Assembly (NCBI GenBank): GCA_916988195.3
Contig: CAKASQ030000028.1
Location: forward strand, 146,123-210,122
Reading direction: 5' to 3'
Source of the DNA: Oscillospiraceae bacterium
Lineage (GTDB): Bacteria; Bacillota; Clostridia; Oscillospirales; Oscillospiraceae
DNA length: 64,000 nt
Position 1 is the stretch's first letter. Each line of letters opens with the position of its first letter. Shown here one piece after another: positions 41,311-49,310 of this stretch. The position numbers and the translations under genes were made by a program. Below the pieces are notes generated by a model. That model saw nothing but the letters and a program-made list of their open reading frames with translations, had not been told where the DNA came from and did no database searches.

Positions 41311-42280
41311 GGCGGCTGCCTCCTTTCGCGTGCTTTGCAAACGAGCTTCTTCTCTGCTCACGCAAGTAAGGGACCGCGAGGAAGATCGCGACGATCAGAG
41401 CCGTAAAGAGCTTGAGGTCGTTCGGGTCGAGCTTGAGCCACAAGATGAGCACCATGACCGCATAGTATACCACGCCGCCGAAGACGACGAACAGAAGGCG
41501 CACCGCGAAGTTGCAGCCCTTGCGGAAAAATGCATCGCAGAGGACCTCGCCAATGATGATGGCAGCTAAGCCAATGACGATCGCGCCTCTGCCCATCGAC
41601 ACGTCCGCTGTACCCTGGAACTGGGTCATGAGGCCACCAGCTAAAGCGACCATGCCATTGGAGAGCGCAAGGCCGAGGAGCTTCATGTTGCTGACGTTGA
41701 TGCCCTGCGCGCGGCTCATCGAGGGGTTCGCGCCCGTGGCGCGCATCGCGCTTCCCTGTTCGGTGCCGAAGTACCAATATAGCAGCGCAACCAGCGCGGC
41801 CGAAAGCAGCAGGCCCGCAATGAGCGCCTGCGGCACATAGAGCGACGACATCAGAAAGCCCTTGCCGTTTGTCTCCCAGAACATGCCGAAATTTTTGATG
41901 CTGGCCGTCTGGTTGGCCTTGCCCATGATGCGGAGGTTGATGGAATACAGGGCGAACTGCGTGAGGATACCGGCGAGGATCGCGGGAATGCCGAATTTCG
42001 TGTGCAGAAGTCCCGTGCAAAGGCCGGTCAGAAGGCCGACCAGCACAGCAAGCAGCAGCGCCGCCCAGGCGGGAAGCCCCTGCAGAAGCAGCATGACCGT
42101 GACAGCCCCGCCTGTGGCAAACGAGCCGTCGACCGTCAGGTCGGAGACATTGAGAAGCCGGAACGTGATATATACGCCCAGAGCCATAATGCCCCAGATA
42201 ATGCCCTGCGCAGCGGCAGCGGGCATGCGGGAGAAGAGGTTCGGTATGCTCAGCGAGGACAGGTAGGTCAGAAGCTCCAT
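41303..42280 (-). CDS. ABC transporter permease of a TrpXYZ-like importer
   Basis: The protein has 325 residues with eight to nine helices. Landmarks are AAAQGIIWGIMALGVYITFR, VSDLTVDGSFATGGAVTVML, KFGIPAILAGILTQFALYSI and the coupling loop SAMRATGANPSMSRAQGINV. These match the ABC-2-like 'TrpY' family (related to LivH) that pairs with ABC_sub_bind proteins in Streptococcus and Clostridia. ATG 42280 follows AAGGAGATAAGC. It is the middle gene in the operon binding protein-permease-ATPase. Confidence 0.92.
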   Translation of the reverse strand: MELLTYLSSLSIPNLFSRMPAAAAQGIIWGIMALGVYITFRLLNVSDLTVDGSFATGGAVTVMLLLQGLPAWAALLLAVLVGLLTGLCTGLLHTKFGIPAILAGILTQFALYSINLRIMGKANQTASIKNFGMFWETNGKGFLMSSLYVPQALIAGLLLSAALVALLYWYFGTEQGSAMRATGANPSMSRAQGINVSNMKLLGLALSNGMVALAGGLMTQFQGTADVSMGRGAIVIGLAAIIIGEVLCDAFFRKGCNFAVRLLFVVFGGVVYYAVMVLILWLKLDPNDLKLFTALIVAIFLAVPYLREQRRSSFAKHAKGGSRHA

Positions 42281-42312
42281 GGGGGCTTATCTCCTTTCAG
42301 TTTGGTTCCGGG

Positions 42313-43362
42313 TCAGCCGATTGCAACGTAATCGGACGGAACGGTGATTCCAAGCGCTTCGCAGCGGGCAGCGTCGTACTTCTTGACAGGGTTCTGGTAG
42401 TATTCGATCGGCATTTCGGAGACGTTTGCTTCGCCGGTCAGGATCTTCGCGGCCATCGCGCCGGTGGTGCGGCCAAGCTCATAGTAGTCGATGGAGAGCG
42501 TTGCGATGCCGCAGCCCTTGCAGATGCCTTCCTCGCCTGCGACGATGGGCACGCCCGCGGGCTCGGCGACGTTGTTGATGGCCTCGGTGCAGGATGCGGC
42601 GGTGTTGTCAGTCGGGATGTAGAGCGCGTCATTTTCCGCGCACGCAGTCTGGGTGACGGTCGCAACGTCGTTGGAGTCCGCGAACGTGTAAACTGTGACA
42701 TTTACGCCCTTGGCCTCCAGCGCGGCCTTCACAACGTCCGCCTGATAGACGGAGTTCGCTTCTGCCGAGCAGTAGAGGATACCGACGTTCTTTGCGTCCG
42801 GCAGGAGCTCGAGGAGCATGTCAGCCTGCTGGTCGAGCGGCGCAAGATCAGACGTGCCGGAAATATTGCCGCCGACCGTTCCGCTAAAGTCCTTGATGTC
42901 AAGCGCGACGCCATATTCGGTGACAGCCGTGCCAAGGATCGGAATGGTCTGGGTCGCGGTGGACGCAGCCTGAAGGGCGGGCGTTGCGTTCGCGAGGATC
43001 AGATCGACGTTGCTCGCGACAAAGCCCGTGACGATCGTACCGCAGGTCGGGATGTCGTTGGAAGCGTTCTTGAGATCAAACGTGACCTGACCGGGCAGCG
43101 CTTCTTCGAGCGCGTCCATGAAGCCGTTCGTGGCAGCGTCGAGCGCGTCGTGCTGGACGAGCTGGCAGATGCCGACGACATACTGCTTTGCGTCGGAGGA
43201 AGCCTCTTCGGCGGGAGCCTCGGCGGTTTCGGTCTCGGTGGGCGCCTCAGCGGCGGTTTCGGTGGAGGCCGCGGGGGTCTCGGTGGTCGTGGTGTTGGAT
43301 GCGCAGGCAGCCAGGCTCAGGCAGAGCACGGCGCACAGCAGCAGGGCAAGCAGCTTTTTCAT
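42313..43362 (-). CDS. ABC_sub_bind (TrpX-like) substrate-binding lipoprotein, probable aromatic amino-acid binding
   Basis: The protein has 349 residues: signal peptide KKLLALLLCAVLCLSLAAC (lipobox LAAC), then a Thr/Glu linker, then a two-lobe fold with YVVGICQLVQHDALDAATNG, VTFDLKNASNDIPTCGTIV, LILANATPALQAASTATQTI, PILGTAVTEYGVA, and AENDALYIPTDNTAASCTEA. This is the ABC_sub_bind (PF04392-type) family including TrpX. In the wider family the substrate is Trp or another aromatic amino acid. The 5' leader encodes a Tyr/Phe-rich peptide with a terminator, which points to Tyr and/or Phe as the sensed, and likely transported, amino acid. Confidence 0.9.
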   Translation of the reverse strand: MKKLLALLLCAVLCLSLAACASNTTTTETPAASTETAAEAPTETETAEAPAEEASSDAKQYVVGICQLVQHDALDAATNGFMDALEEALPGQVTFDLKNASNDIPTCGTIVTGFVASNVDLILANATPALQAASTATQTIPILGTAVTEYGVALDIKDFSGTVGGNISGTSDLAPLDQQADMLLELLPDAKNVGILYCSAEANSVYQADVVKAALEAKGVNVTVYTFADSNDVATVTQTACAENDALYIPTDNTAASCTEAINNVAEPAGVPIVAGEEGICKGCGIATLSIDYYELGRTTGAMAAKILTGEANVSEMPIEYYQNPVKKYDAARCEALGITVPSDYVAIG

Positions 43363-43415
43363 AAATCATTTCTCCTTTGCATTTGGTAAGGAAGCTCAGG
43401 ATTTGGGTTTCCTCA

Positions 43416-43452
43416 AAAATAAAAGCGGCCCCGTCCGAACGAGGCCGCTTCG
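43416..43452 (-). terminator. Leader terminator (attenuator) of the aromatic-type ABC operon
   Basis: On the minus strand: AAGCGGCC.CGTTCGGACG.GGCCGCTT, then TTATTTTTG, a strong intrinsic terminator located after the leader peptide stop and 54 nt before the binding-protein start. A site within the leader peptide codons (GGGCCGT at Gly18-Arg19) can pair with the terminator's left arm and could form an antiterminator. Confidence 0.85.
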
Positions 43453-43478
43453 TTTACAGGTACGTTACCCAAAAACGC

Positions 43479-43574
43479 TCACGCTTCGTAGGACGGATAA
43501 ACACGCACGGCAAAATAACGGCCCGCATAAAATCGCGCCGCGTAAATAAAGTAGAAGCCGCTGGACTGCTTCAT
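43479..43574 (-). CDS. Tyr/Phe-rich leader peptide (31 aa)
   Basis: ATG 43574, behind GGACGGAAAGGAGCACGGCC, encodes MKQSSGFYFIYAARFYAGRY, then FAVRVYPSYEA and TGA. Ten of 31 residues are Tyr (6) or Phe (4). It lies between a strong promoter and a terminator, in front of an amino-acid ABC operon: the layout of ribosome-mediated attenuation as in pheA/tyr leaders. A ribosome stalled at Tyr or Phe codons when charged tRNA is scarce would prevent the terminator and raise importer synthesis. Too short for usual gene finders; seen by reading the leader directly. Confidence 0.78.
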   Translation of the reverse strand: MKQSSGFYFIYAARFYAGRYFAVRVYPSYEA

Positions 43575-43620
43575 GGCCGTGCTCCTTTCCGTCCGGTAAG
43601 ACGCTTTTGATTACTTTTGC

Positions 43621-43649
43621 AGTATACTGCTTTAAATGCCTGAAGTCAA
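43621..43649 (-). promoter_or_regulatory. Promoter of the leader peptide and aromatic-type ABC operon
   Basis: On the minus strand: TTGACT, a 17-nt spacer and TATACT. The -10 lies in a perfect palindrome GCAGTATACTGC, which could also be a repressor site. Confidence 0.82.
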
Positions 43650-43752
43650 GAGGCGTTCCGTGTAAGTTTTTCCAAAAATGTCGCACTACTTTTAGCTATA
43701 TTGACGAAGTGCGGCAGCCGATTCCGAAAATCAGCTGCCGCAGCGGATCGAT

Positions 43753-44139
43753 TCAGAACAGCAGCGCCGGCACATTCTGCACGACGCGGTAAAATGGCTG
43801 ATCAAAATGCACAAAAAAGGCCAGATAGAAAATCATCTCATTCGGCGCACGCAGGTCGCGGATGGGCTTTCCGATGTACTGCTCGACCTCGCCCGTGTCC
43901 TGCATCGTGTCCCAGCAGAGGTTGCAGAGCCGGACAATCTGGCGGCTGACGGCAGTCGTCGTCTTCCCGAGCCGCGCGGCCGTCGGCGCGTAAATGTCCC
44001 GCGTCACGCGGATATCGTCCATCGCGATCTTCCGCACAAAAAGCAGCTCCATGGCTGTATCGATCGCCAGGCTGAACGAAAGCGTATTATATCGGACAGG
44101 TCCGACCAATGCGTAGATCGTCCGCTCTGTTTTCGTCAT
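43753..44139 (-). CDS. Stand-alone Spo0A C-terminal-domain DNA-binding protein
   Basis: The protein has 128 residues and matches the sigma-A-contacting, 0A-box-binding domain of Spo0A: helices around residues 10-45, then RDIYAPTAARLGKTTTAVSR + QIVRLCNLCWDT as the helix-turn-helix (Spo0A: ELYP.IAK.F.TTPSRVERAIRHAIEVAW). The phospho-receiver domain is absent, so activity cannot depend on the phosphorelay in the normal way. The residues after the HTH (IGKPIRDLRAPNEMIFYLAF) resemble the Spo0A C-terminal helices. Two perfect 0A boxes lie upstream. It could modulate sporulation or entry to stationary phase by competing with Spo0A. The ribosome-binding site is GAAAGGTGG. Confidence 0.78.
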   Translation of the reverse strand: MTKTERTIYALVGPVRYNTLSFSLAIDTAMELLFVRKIAMDDIRVTRDIYAPTAARLGKTTTAVSRQIVRLCNLCWDTMQDTGEVEQYIGKPIRDLRAPNEMIFYLAFFVHFDQPFYRVVQNVPALLF

Positions 44140-44203
44140 ACCATGGTACCACCTTTCCGCAATTCAAACAAGACTCTACCATGATATGATACGCCATCCT
44201 GAT

Positions 44204-44231
44204 TTCGACAAGTTCAGACACAATTCGACAA
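44204..44231 (-). promoter_or_regulatory. Tandem Spo0A boxes upstream of the Spo0A-C gene
   Basis: On the minus strand, TTGTCGAA (44231-44224) and TTGTCGAA (44211-44204) are two exact matches to the 0A-box consensus, in the same direction and 20 bp apart (two helical turns), with GTGTCTGAA between. They sit 65-92 bp upstream of the ATG, around the expected -35 region of the gene. Confidence 0.7.
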
Positions 44232-44269
44232 ATCATCCAATTTATTGGTGTCTTTCAGAGCGCGAGAAA

Positions 44270-44303
44270 AATCCCGGAGAAGGAATGCTCCTTCTCCGGG
44301 ATT
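44270..44303 (-). terminator. Terminator of the ylxM-ffh-rpsP-khpA operon
   Basis: Perfect 15-bp stem AATCCCGGAGAAGGA / TCCTTCTCCGGGATT with loop ATGC (GCAT), followed on the minus strand by TTTCTCG. Confidence 0.9.
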
Positions 44304-44307
44304 CCGA

Positions 44308-44535
44308 TCAGTCGACGATTTCTACCGATACCTTCTGGCCATTGCGCTGGGCAACGGACTTGACAATGGTTCGGATTTCCTTGGCGATACGGCCCTGACG
44401 GCCGATGAGCTTGCCCATATCCTCGGGCGCGACGCGCAGCTCGAGCACGGTGGTCTCGCCCTCGATCTCGGTGACGCTCACGCTGTCGGGATTATCGACG
44501 AGGTTCTTTGCCATGTACAGCAAAAGTTCCTTCAT
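44308..44535 (-). CDS. khpA: KH-domain RNA-binding protein KhpA
   Basis: The protein has 75 residues. The type-II KH fold has the GxxG loop in GKLIGRQGRIAKEIRTIVK. The start MKELLLYMAKNLVDNPDSV is typical of KhpA (YlqC), which works with KhpB/Jag as a small RNA chaperone affecting cell division and sRNA. It follows rpsP by 18 bp, the usual order ffh-rpsP-khpA(-rimM-trmD). Here the cluster ends at a terminator after khpA and rimM/trmD are not present. Confidence 0.95.
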   Translation of the reverse strand: MKELLLYMAKNLVDNPDSVSVTEIEGETTVLELRVAPEDMGKLIGRQGRIAKEIRTIVKSVAQRNGQKVSVEIVD

Positions 44536-44553
44536 AGCAGCCGCTCCTGGCGC

Positions 44554-44790
44554 TTACAGCACGTTTGCCTTTTTCAGAAGTCCACGAACCGTGTCGGTCG
44601 GCTGCGCGCCGTTCTTGATCCACTGCTTGGCCTTCTCGGCGTCCACGGTGATGGCGGATTCCGCCTTGGGATCATAGGTGCCGATCTCTTCGATGCAGCG
44701 GCCGTCGCGCGGGAAGCGGGAGTCGGCAACAACGATACGGTAGTACGGAGCCTTCTTGGCGCCCATTCTTCTGAGTCTGATCTTAACCAT
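44554..44790 (-). CDS. rpsP: 30S ribosomal protein S16
   Basis: The protein has 78 residues and starts [20 protein letters not shown], the universal S16 N-terminus, followed by [20 protein letters not shown] and a C-terminal [13 protein letters not shown]. It assembles into the 30S central/5' domain. It lies 69 bp after ffh in the operon. Confidence 0.98.
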   Translation of the reverse strand: MVKIRLRRMGAKKAPYYRIVVADSRFPRDGRCIEEIGTYDPKAESAITVDAEKAKQWIKNGAQPTDTVRGLLKKANVL

Positions 44791-44859
44791 GAAATATTTC
44801 CTCCAAAAATTCTTTGTTCTTTATTCGTAAAGCTACACTATCTTAGCTGAAACGACGTT

Positions 44860-46227
44860 TTACATGCCCGGGAAGCCGCCGGAGAAGCCGCCCATGCCGC
44901 CCATCTTACCCATGCGCTTCATCTTCTTCGAAGCTCCGGGGCCGGAGAACTGCTTGACCATCTGGTTCATCATGTCAAACTGTTTTAAAAGCTGGTTGAT
45001 CTGCTCGACCTTCACGCCCGCGCCCGCGGCAATGCGGCGTTTGCGGCTGTGGTTGAGCACCGACGGGTTTTCCCGCTCGAAGGGGGTCATCGACTGGATG
45101 ATCGCCTCCGTGCGCGAGATGGCCTTTTCGTCAAGCTGCGCGTTTTTGAGCGCGCCCATATTCATACCTGGCATCATGCCCGCCAGATCCTGCAGGCTTC
45201 CCATGCCCTTGAGCTGGACAAGCTGATCGTAGAAATCGGCGAGGGTGAACTTGTTGGACTTGAGCTTCTGCTCGAGCTCGGCGGCCTTTTTCGCGTCGAA
45301 CGCGGCCTCCGCCTTTTCGATGAGCGTCAAAACGTCTCCCATGCCGAGAATACGCGACGCCATGCGTCCGGGGTGGAAGGGCTCGATCTGATCGAGCTTT
45401 TCGCCCGTGCCGATAAACTTGATGGGCTTTCCTGTGACGGCTTTGACCGAAAGCGCAGCGCCGCCTCTTGCGTCGCCGTCGAGCTTCGAGAGCATCACGC
45501 CGTCAATGTCGAGATAGTCGTTGAACGTCTGCGCGGCATTGACCGCGTCCTGGCCGGTCATCGCGTCGACGACGAGGAGAATTTCGTTGGGTTTCACCGC
45601 AGCCTTGATCGCCTTGAGCTCGTCCATGAGCGCTTCATCGACGTGCAGGCGGCCCGCAGTGTCCAGAAACACCATATCGTTTCCGTGCCGGATGGCGTGC
45701 GCGACCGCGGCCTTCGCGATATCGACGGGGTTCGTCTGCCCCATCTCAAAGACGGGAATATCGAGCTGACCGCCCACGACCTGCAGCTGCTTGATGGCCG
45801 CCGGACGGTAAATGTCGCAGGCGACGAGCAGCGGATTTTTGTTCTGCTTTTTGAAAAGGCCCGCAAGCTTTGCGCCGTTGGTCGTTTTACCCGCGCCCTG
45901 AAGGCCAACCAGCATTACGATCGTGGGCGGCTGGGAGGCCATGTGGATCTTCTGGTTGTCGCTTCCCATGAGCGCCGTGAGCTCTTCGTTCACGATCTTC
46001 ACGATCATCTGCGCCGGAGTCAGGCTCTCGAGCACATCCGCGCCGACCGCGCGCTCGGTGGTTTTCTTGATAAAGTCCTTGACGACCTTGTAGCTGACGT
46101 CGGCCTCTAAAAGCGCCAGACGAATCTCGCGCATGGCCTCTTTGACGTCGGATTCAGAGAGCCTTCCTTTACCGCGCAGCTTTTTGAACGCCGCAGACAG
46201 CTTTTCGGTCAAGCCTTCAAATGCCAT
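44860..46227 (-). CDS. ffh: Signal recognition particle protein Ffh (SRP54)
   Basis: The protein has 455 residues. The N domain (1-90) begins MAFEGLTEKLSAAFKKLRGK; the G domain has P-loop VGLQGAGKTTNGAKLAGLF, DTAGRLHVDEALMDEL, KLDGDARGGAALSVKAV and FIGTGEKLDQIEPFHPGRMA; the M domain (about 300-440) contains the SRP RNA-binding HSRKRRIAAGAGVKVEQIN and the Met-rich hydrophobic groove, ending in KKMKRMGKMGGMGGFSGG. It delivers ribosomes making membrane and secreted proteins to FtsY. It sits 3 bp after ylxM. Confidence 0.98.
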   Translation of the reverse strand: MAFEGLTEKLSAAFKKLRGKGRLSESDVKEAMREIRLALLEADVSYKVVKDFIKKTTERAVGADVLESLTPAQMIVKIVNEELTALMGSDNQKIHMASQPPTIVMLVGLQGAGKTTNGAKLAGLFKKQNKNPLLVACDIYRPAAIKQLQVVGGQLDIPVFEMGQTNPVDIAKAAVAHAIRHGNDMVFLDTAGRLHVDEALMDELKAIKAAVKPNEILLVVDAMTGQDAVNAAQTFNDYLDIDGVMLSKLDGDARGGAALSVKAVTGKPIKFIGTGEKLDQIEPFHPGRMASRILGMGDVLTLIEKAEAAFDAKKAAELEQKLKSNKFTLADFYDQLVQLKGMGSLQDLAGMMPGMNMGALKNAQLDEKAISRTEAIIQSMTPFERENPSVLNHSRKRRIAAGAGVKVEQINQLLKQFDMMNQMVKQFSGPGASKKMKRMGKMGGMGGFSGGFPGM

Positions 46228-46230
46228 ATA

Positions 46231-46575
46231 TTACTCCTTTATGCTCGCGCTCGCCCGCAGAATTTCCTGCTGGGCCTCTTTCGCGTCGGGAATGGATTGC
46301 AGTCTTTCGCACGCGGCTTTGATGTCCGCCAGCGCGATTGCCGTGCGCCGGTCGCGCGCGATGCAGCCGGTCACGCGCTCGAATTCGCCAAGCGCCGATT
46401 CCGCCCGAGCAAGAAGCTCATGCACGCCCTGTCGGCTCACGCCGAGCTCCGCGGCAATTTCACTCAGGGAGAGATCCTGATTGTAATACAGGTCAAAACA
46501 GGTACGCTGCTTCTGACTCAGAAGCTCTCCGTAATAATCCAGCAGCAGGGACATTTGCAGCGCGTCTTGCTTCAT
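46231..46575 (-). CDS. ylxM: YlxM/p13-like HTH protein, SRP-associated
   Basis: The protein has 114 residues with a sigma-70 region-4-like HTH: DLYYNQDLSLSEIAAELGVS and RQGVHELLARAESAL. It is always just upstream of ffh in Firmicutes, where it influences SRP activity. Start ATG behind AGGAGGGGCTCC. First gene of the operon. Confidence 0.95.
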   Translation of the reverse strand: MKQDALQMSLLLDYYGELLSQKQRTCFDLYYNQDLSLSEIAAELGVSRQGVHELLARAESALGEFERVTGCIARDRRTAIALADIKAACERLQSIPDAKEAQQEILRASASIKE

Positions 46576-46620
46576 GGAGCCCCTCCTGAGCTGTCAATTT
46601 TTTCTCTTTACAGCCAGTGT

Positions 46621-46649
46621 ATCATACTAAATCAGCCGCCGTTTGTCAA
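46621..46649 (-). promoter_or_regulatory. Promoter of the ylxM-ffh-rpsP-khpA operon
   Basis: On the minus strand: TTGACA (perfect), a 17-nt spacer and TATGAT. Confidence 0.85.
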
Positions 46650-46773
46650 GCAAAAAGATTGACAGACCCAAGTTTTTTCTATTTACATTTTGATGACAAC
46701 ATGTTAAAATTGAGGAACAAAATCAAGTGCAGCCGCGCTCTGCGGCGCAGATGTATTGCAAAGGAGGACGCAT

Positions 46774-49077
46774 ATGAAACGAGTGATCGCCTGTGCGCTG
46801 GCGCTGTGTCTGACGGTCTGTCTGTTTTCCGTTCCCGCAGCCGCCGTTTCGCGCGATGGAATTGTAAAATGGACGATGCCGCTGGCTACGAGCGTCGATC
46901 TGATTGAAATGACCCATGCGGAGGAAACGGCGGACGGGCCGAAGAACCTCTTGCAGCAGAACGTGCTTACATACGAACCCAACCTCACCGTCCGTCCGAT
47001 GGTGATCTACGGCTCGACGCTCTACGGCAGAAGCACCATGAGCAAGATCGCAGCCTATCTGGAAGATGAAAATCTCAGCTTGGTCGCTGGCGTGAACGGC
47101 TCGTTTTTTGATATGTCGACCGGCATTCCCTACGGCTTCGTTGTAACGGACGGCGTTCTTCGCACGAGCGGCAACGTCAACTCCGTCGGTTTCAGCAGAA
47201 ACGGCGGTGTTATTATCGGAAATCCGGACGTGCACATCTTTGTAAGCGGTGGCCCGCTCAATAACGCGGAAGTCTTCTATAATAAGGTGCTCACAACCGG
47301 AAACGGCATCGGCCTTTACTCGCGCGACTATGATACCGCGACCAAGAACCCGATTTCCGCCTACAACGTCGTCCTTACCCCCACCTCCGACAGCAAATCC
47401 GAGCTGACCCTTCCGGGCGAAATGACCTTGAAGGTAACAAAGATTGTGGAAAACACAGCCTCCTGCCCGATTCCGGCAAACGGCTTTGTTCTGTCCATCG
47501 CGGAAAAGTCGACCTACTCGAGCGCACTTTCAAGCCTCAAGGCCGTGCAGGTCGGTGATACGTTAACCTTCTCCGCGCTCTGCGACGATATGTGGAAGGG
47601 CATTGCCTACGCCTGCGGCGGCGGCGATATGCTGGTAGAAGACGGCGAGGCGCTGACCAGCTTCACGCTCGACACGAAAGACGAGCAGCGCGCCAGAACC
47701 GCCATCGGCCGGAAATCCGACGGCACGCTCGTCATCTACACCGCCGACGAGTCCAGTAATTCTGCCGGTATCGATCTTTACGATCTGGCCGACAAGATGG
47801 CGGAGCTCGGCTGTGATACTGCCCTCAACCTGGACGGCGGCGGCTCGACGATGGTGGGCGTGCAGTACCCGGGCTACGACAAGTGTGCTACAGCCAACTC
47901 CCCCACAGATGGCGCGATGCGCGCGTGCGCCAACTTCATCTTCTTCGTGCGCGAAAAGACCGAGGCGGAAGCGGCGGACCGTCTGTTCCTCTATCCCGCG
48001 CACTCGTTTGCCCTGCCCGGCGCTAAAATCGGCTTCTCCCTCAAGGCGACCGATCTCAACTATATGCCGGCAGACCTGCCCGGCGATCTCAGCTGGTCTT
48101 CCAACTACGGAACGCTCGGCAGCAATTCTCTGACGCTCGACGGCGCATCAGACAGCGCGATCCCGGCGGTAACCGTCAATGTGAAGGCCGACGGTATGCG
48201 CGCGAGCGCTTCTGTCACGGTGCTTTCGCAGGTAACGGACATCCGCATCACCAAGGAAGACGGCAAGACGAAAGTCAAGGCCCTCCATGTGCCGGGCGAA
48301 TCCGACGTTCAGCTGGCGGCAGCTGCAACGTATTATGGAAGATCTGTCATTTCTGCTGCAAATAGCTTCACATGGGAAACAACAGGCGGCGTCGGTTCAA
48401 TCACACAGGACGGCAAATTCACCGCCGCGTCAGTCTCCAAACTCACCGAGGGTACGATCAAAGTCTCCTACGGCCAGACCAGCGTTTCCGTTCCCGTGAC
48501 CGTCAGCCCCGCGAACCCCTTCTCCGATACGAAGGGACATTGGGCAGAGGACTATATCAACGATCTCTACTTTGAAGGCACCATCACGGGCTCGACCGGC
48601 AAGGACGGCAAGCTTCTCTACCGGCCGGACGACTCCATGACGCGGCAGGAATTCGTTGTCGCGCTCATGCGCTACCTCGGCACGAACCTTGCAAGCTACG
48701 ATTCTGTCTCGCTTCCCTTTGTTGACAGCAAGGAGATCGGCACGTGGGCGCTTGACGCCATGAAGGCAGCCTATAGTCTTGGCTACATGGGCGGCTCCAA
48801 CGAGCTCGGCAAGCTCTACGCCCACCCGACATCTACCATCACACGGCAGGAGGCCATGGTCATCCTCGCGCGCACGATGCAGGCCGATACCGGCTCGTCC
48901 GTCGACTTGGACAAGAAGTTCTCCGACAGCGCCAAAATCGCCGACTGGGCGAAGGACAGTTTAGCGCGCATGGTGTCCGCCGGGATCATCTCCGGCTCCA
49001 ACGGCAAGCTGAACCCGACCGGCAAGGTCACGCGCGCCGAAGTCGCCAAGATGCTCTGGGCGCTCGAAAATCAGTAA
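46774..49077 (+). CDS. Secreted phosphodiester glycosidase (NAGPA domain) with SLH anchor
   Basis: The ATG at 46774 behind AAAGGAGGACGC gives 767 residues with signal peptide KRVIACALALCLTVCLFSVP (cut near AAA-VSR). The NAGPA/phosphodiester glycosidase domain (about 60-400) has LVAGVNGSFFDMSTGIPYGF, RARTAIGRKSDGTLVIYTAD and LNLDGGGSTMVGVQYPGY, the signature of enzymes that remove phosphodiester-linked sugars from exopolysaccharide or wall glycans. A middle region (400-580) looks like two Ig/Big-type beta domains (VTDIRITKEDGKTKVKALHV). Three SLH repeats end the protein (DTKGHWAEDYINDLYFEGTI, ITRQEAMVILARTM, LARMVSAGIISGSNGKLNPT). It should be displayed on the cell surface through secondary wall polymers. 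Confidence 0.88.
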   Translation: MKRVIACALALCLTVCLFSVPAAAVSRDGIVKWTMPLATSVDLIEMTHAEETADGPKNLLQQNVLTYEPNLTVRPMVIYGSTLYGRSTMSKIAAYLEDENLSLVAGVNGSFFDMSTGIPYGFVVTDGVLRTSGNVNSVGFSRNGGVIIGNPDVHIFVSGGPLNNAEVFYNKVLTTGNGIGLYSRDYDTATKNPISAYNVVLTPTSDSKSELTLPGEMTLKVTKIVENTASCPIPANGFVLSIAEKSTYSSALSSLKAVQVGDTLTFSALCDDMWKGIAYACGGGDMLVEDGEALTSFTLDTKDEQRARTAIGRKSDGTLVIYTADESSNSAGIDLYDLADKMAELGCDTALNLDGGGSTMVGVQYPGYDKCATANSPTDGAMRACANFIFFVREKTEAEAADRLFLYPAHSFALPGAKIGFSLKATDLNYMPADLPGDLSWSSNYGTLGSNSLTLDGASDSAIPAVTVNVKADGMRASASVTVLSQVTDIRITKEDGKTKVKALHVPGESDVQLAAAATYYGRSVISAANSFTWETTGGVGSITQDGKFTAASVSKLTEGTIKVSYGQTSVSVPVTVSPANPFSDTKGHWAEDYINDLYFEGTITGSTGKDGKLLYRPDDSMTRQEFVVALMRYLGTNLASYDSVSLPFVDSKEIGTWALDAMKAAYSLGYMGGSNELGKLYAHPTSTITRQEAMVILARTMQADTGSSVDLDKKFSDSAKIADWAKDSLARMVSAGIISGSNGKLNPTGKVTRAEVAKMLWALENQ

Positions 49078-49090
49078 GGAAGCTATCATG

Positions 49091-49193
49091 CGTAGGGGTG
49101 ATCGAGCACATCGACCCGGCAAATAAAACCGATTTTGCGGTAATCTCCGGCGAATTCGTAACTTCCCAAAGGGGCGATGCAAGCATCGCCCCC
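49091..49193. repeat. Palindromic 'CGTAGGGG' dispersed repeat, full copy C
   Basis: The left arm is CGTAGGGGTGATCGAGCAC + ATCGACCC, and the right arm GGGGCGATGC AA GCATCGCCCC (T-run CCTTTTC after it). The core, read on the other strand, is TTACGAATTCGCCGGAGATT and CAAAATCGGTTTTATTTGCC, the same as copies A and B. The right arm doubles as terminator of the NAGPA-SLH gene. Confidence 0.72.
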
Positions 49194-49244
49194 TTTTCGC
49201 GCCTCTATGCCTTTTCGTTATATCTCCCGATAACAACCGGGCAT

Positions 49245-49273
49245 TTGACGAATGTCTGCGTGCAGATTATAAT
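49245..49273 (+). promoter_or_regulatory. Promoter of the CMD-family gene
   Basis: TTGACG (49245-49250), a 17-nt spacer and a perfect TATAAT (49268-49273). Confidence 0.82.
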
Positions 49274-49310
49274 ATGGGGTATAAAATTCAGAATGCAGGA
49301 GGTATCTGTT

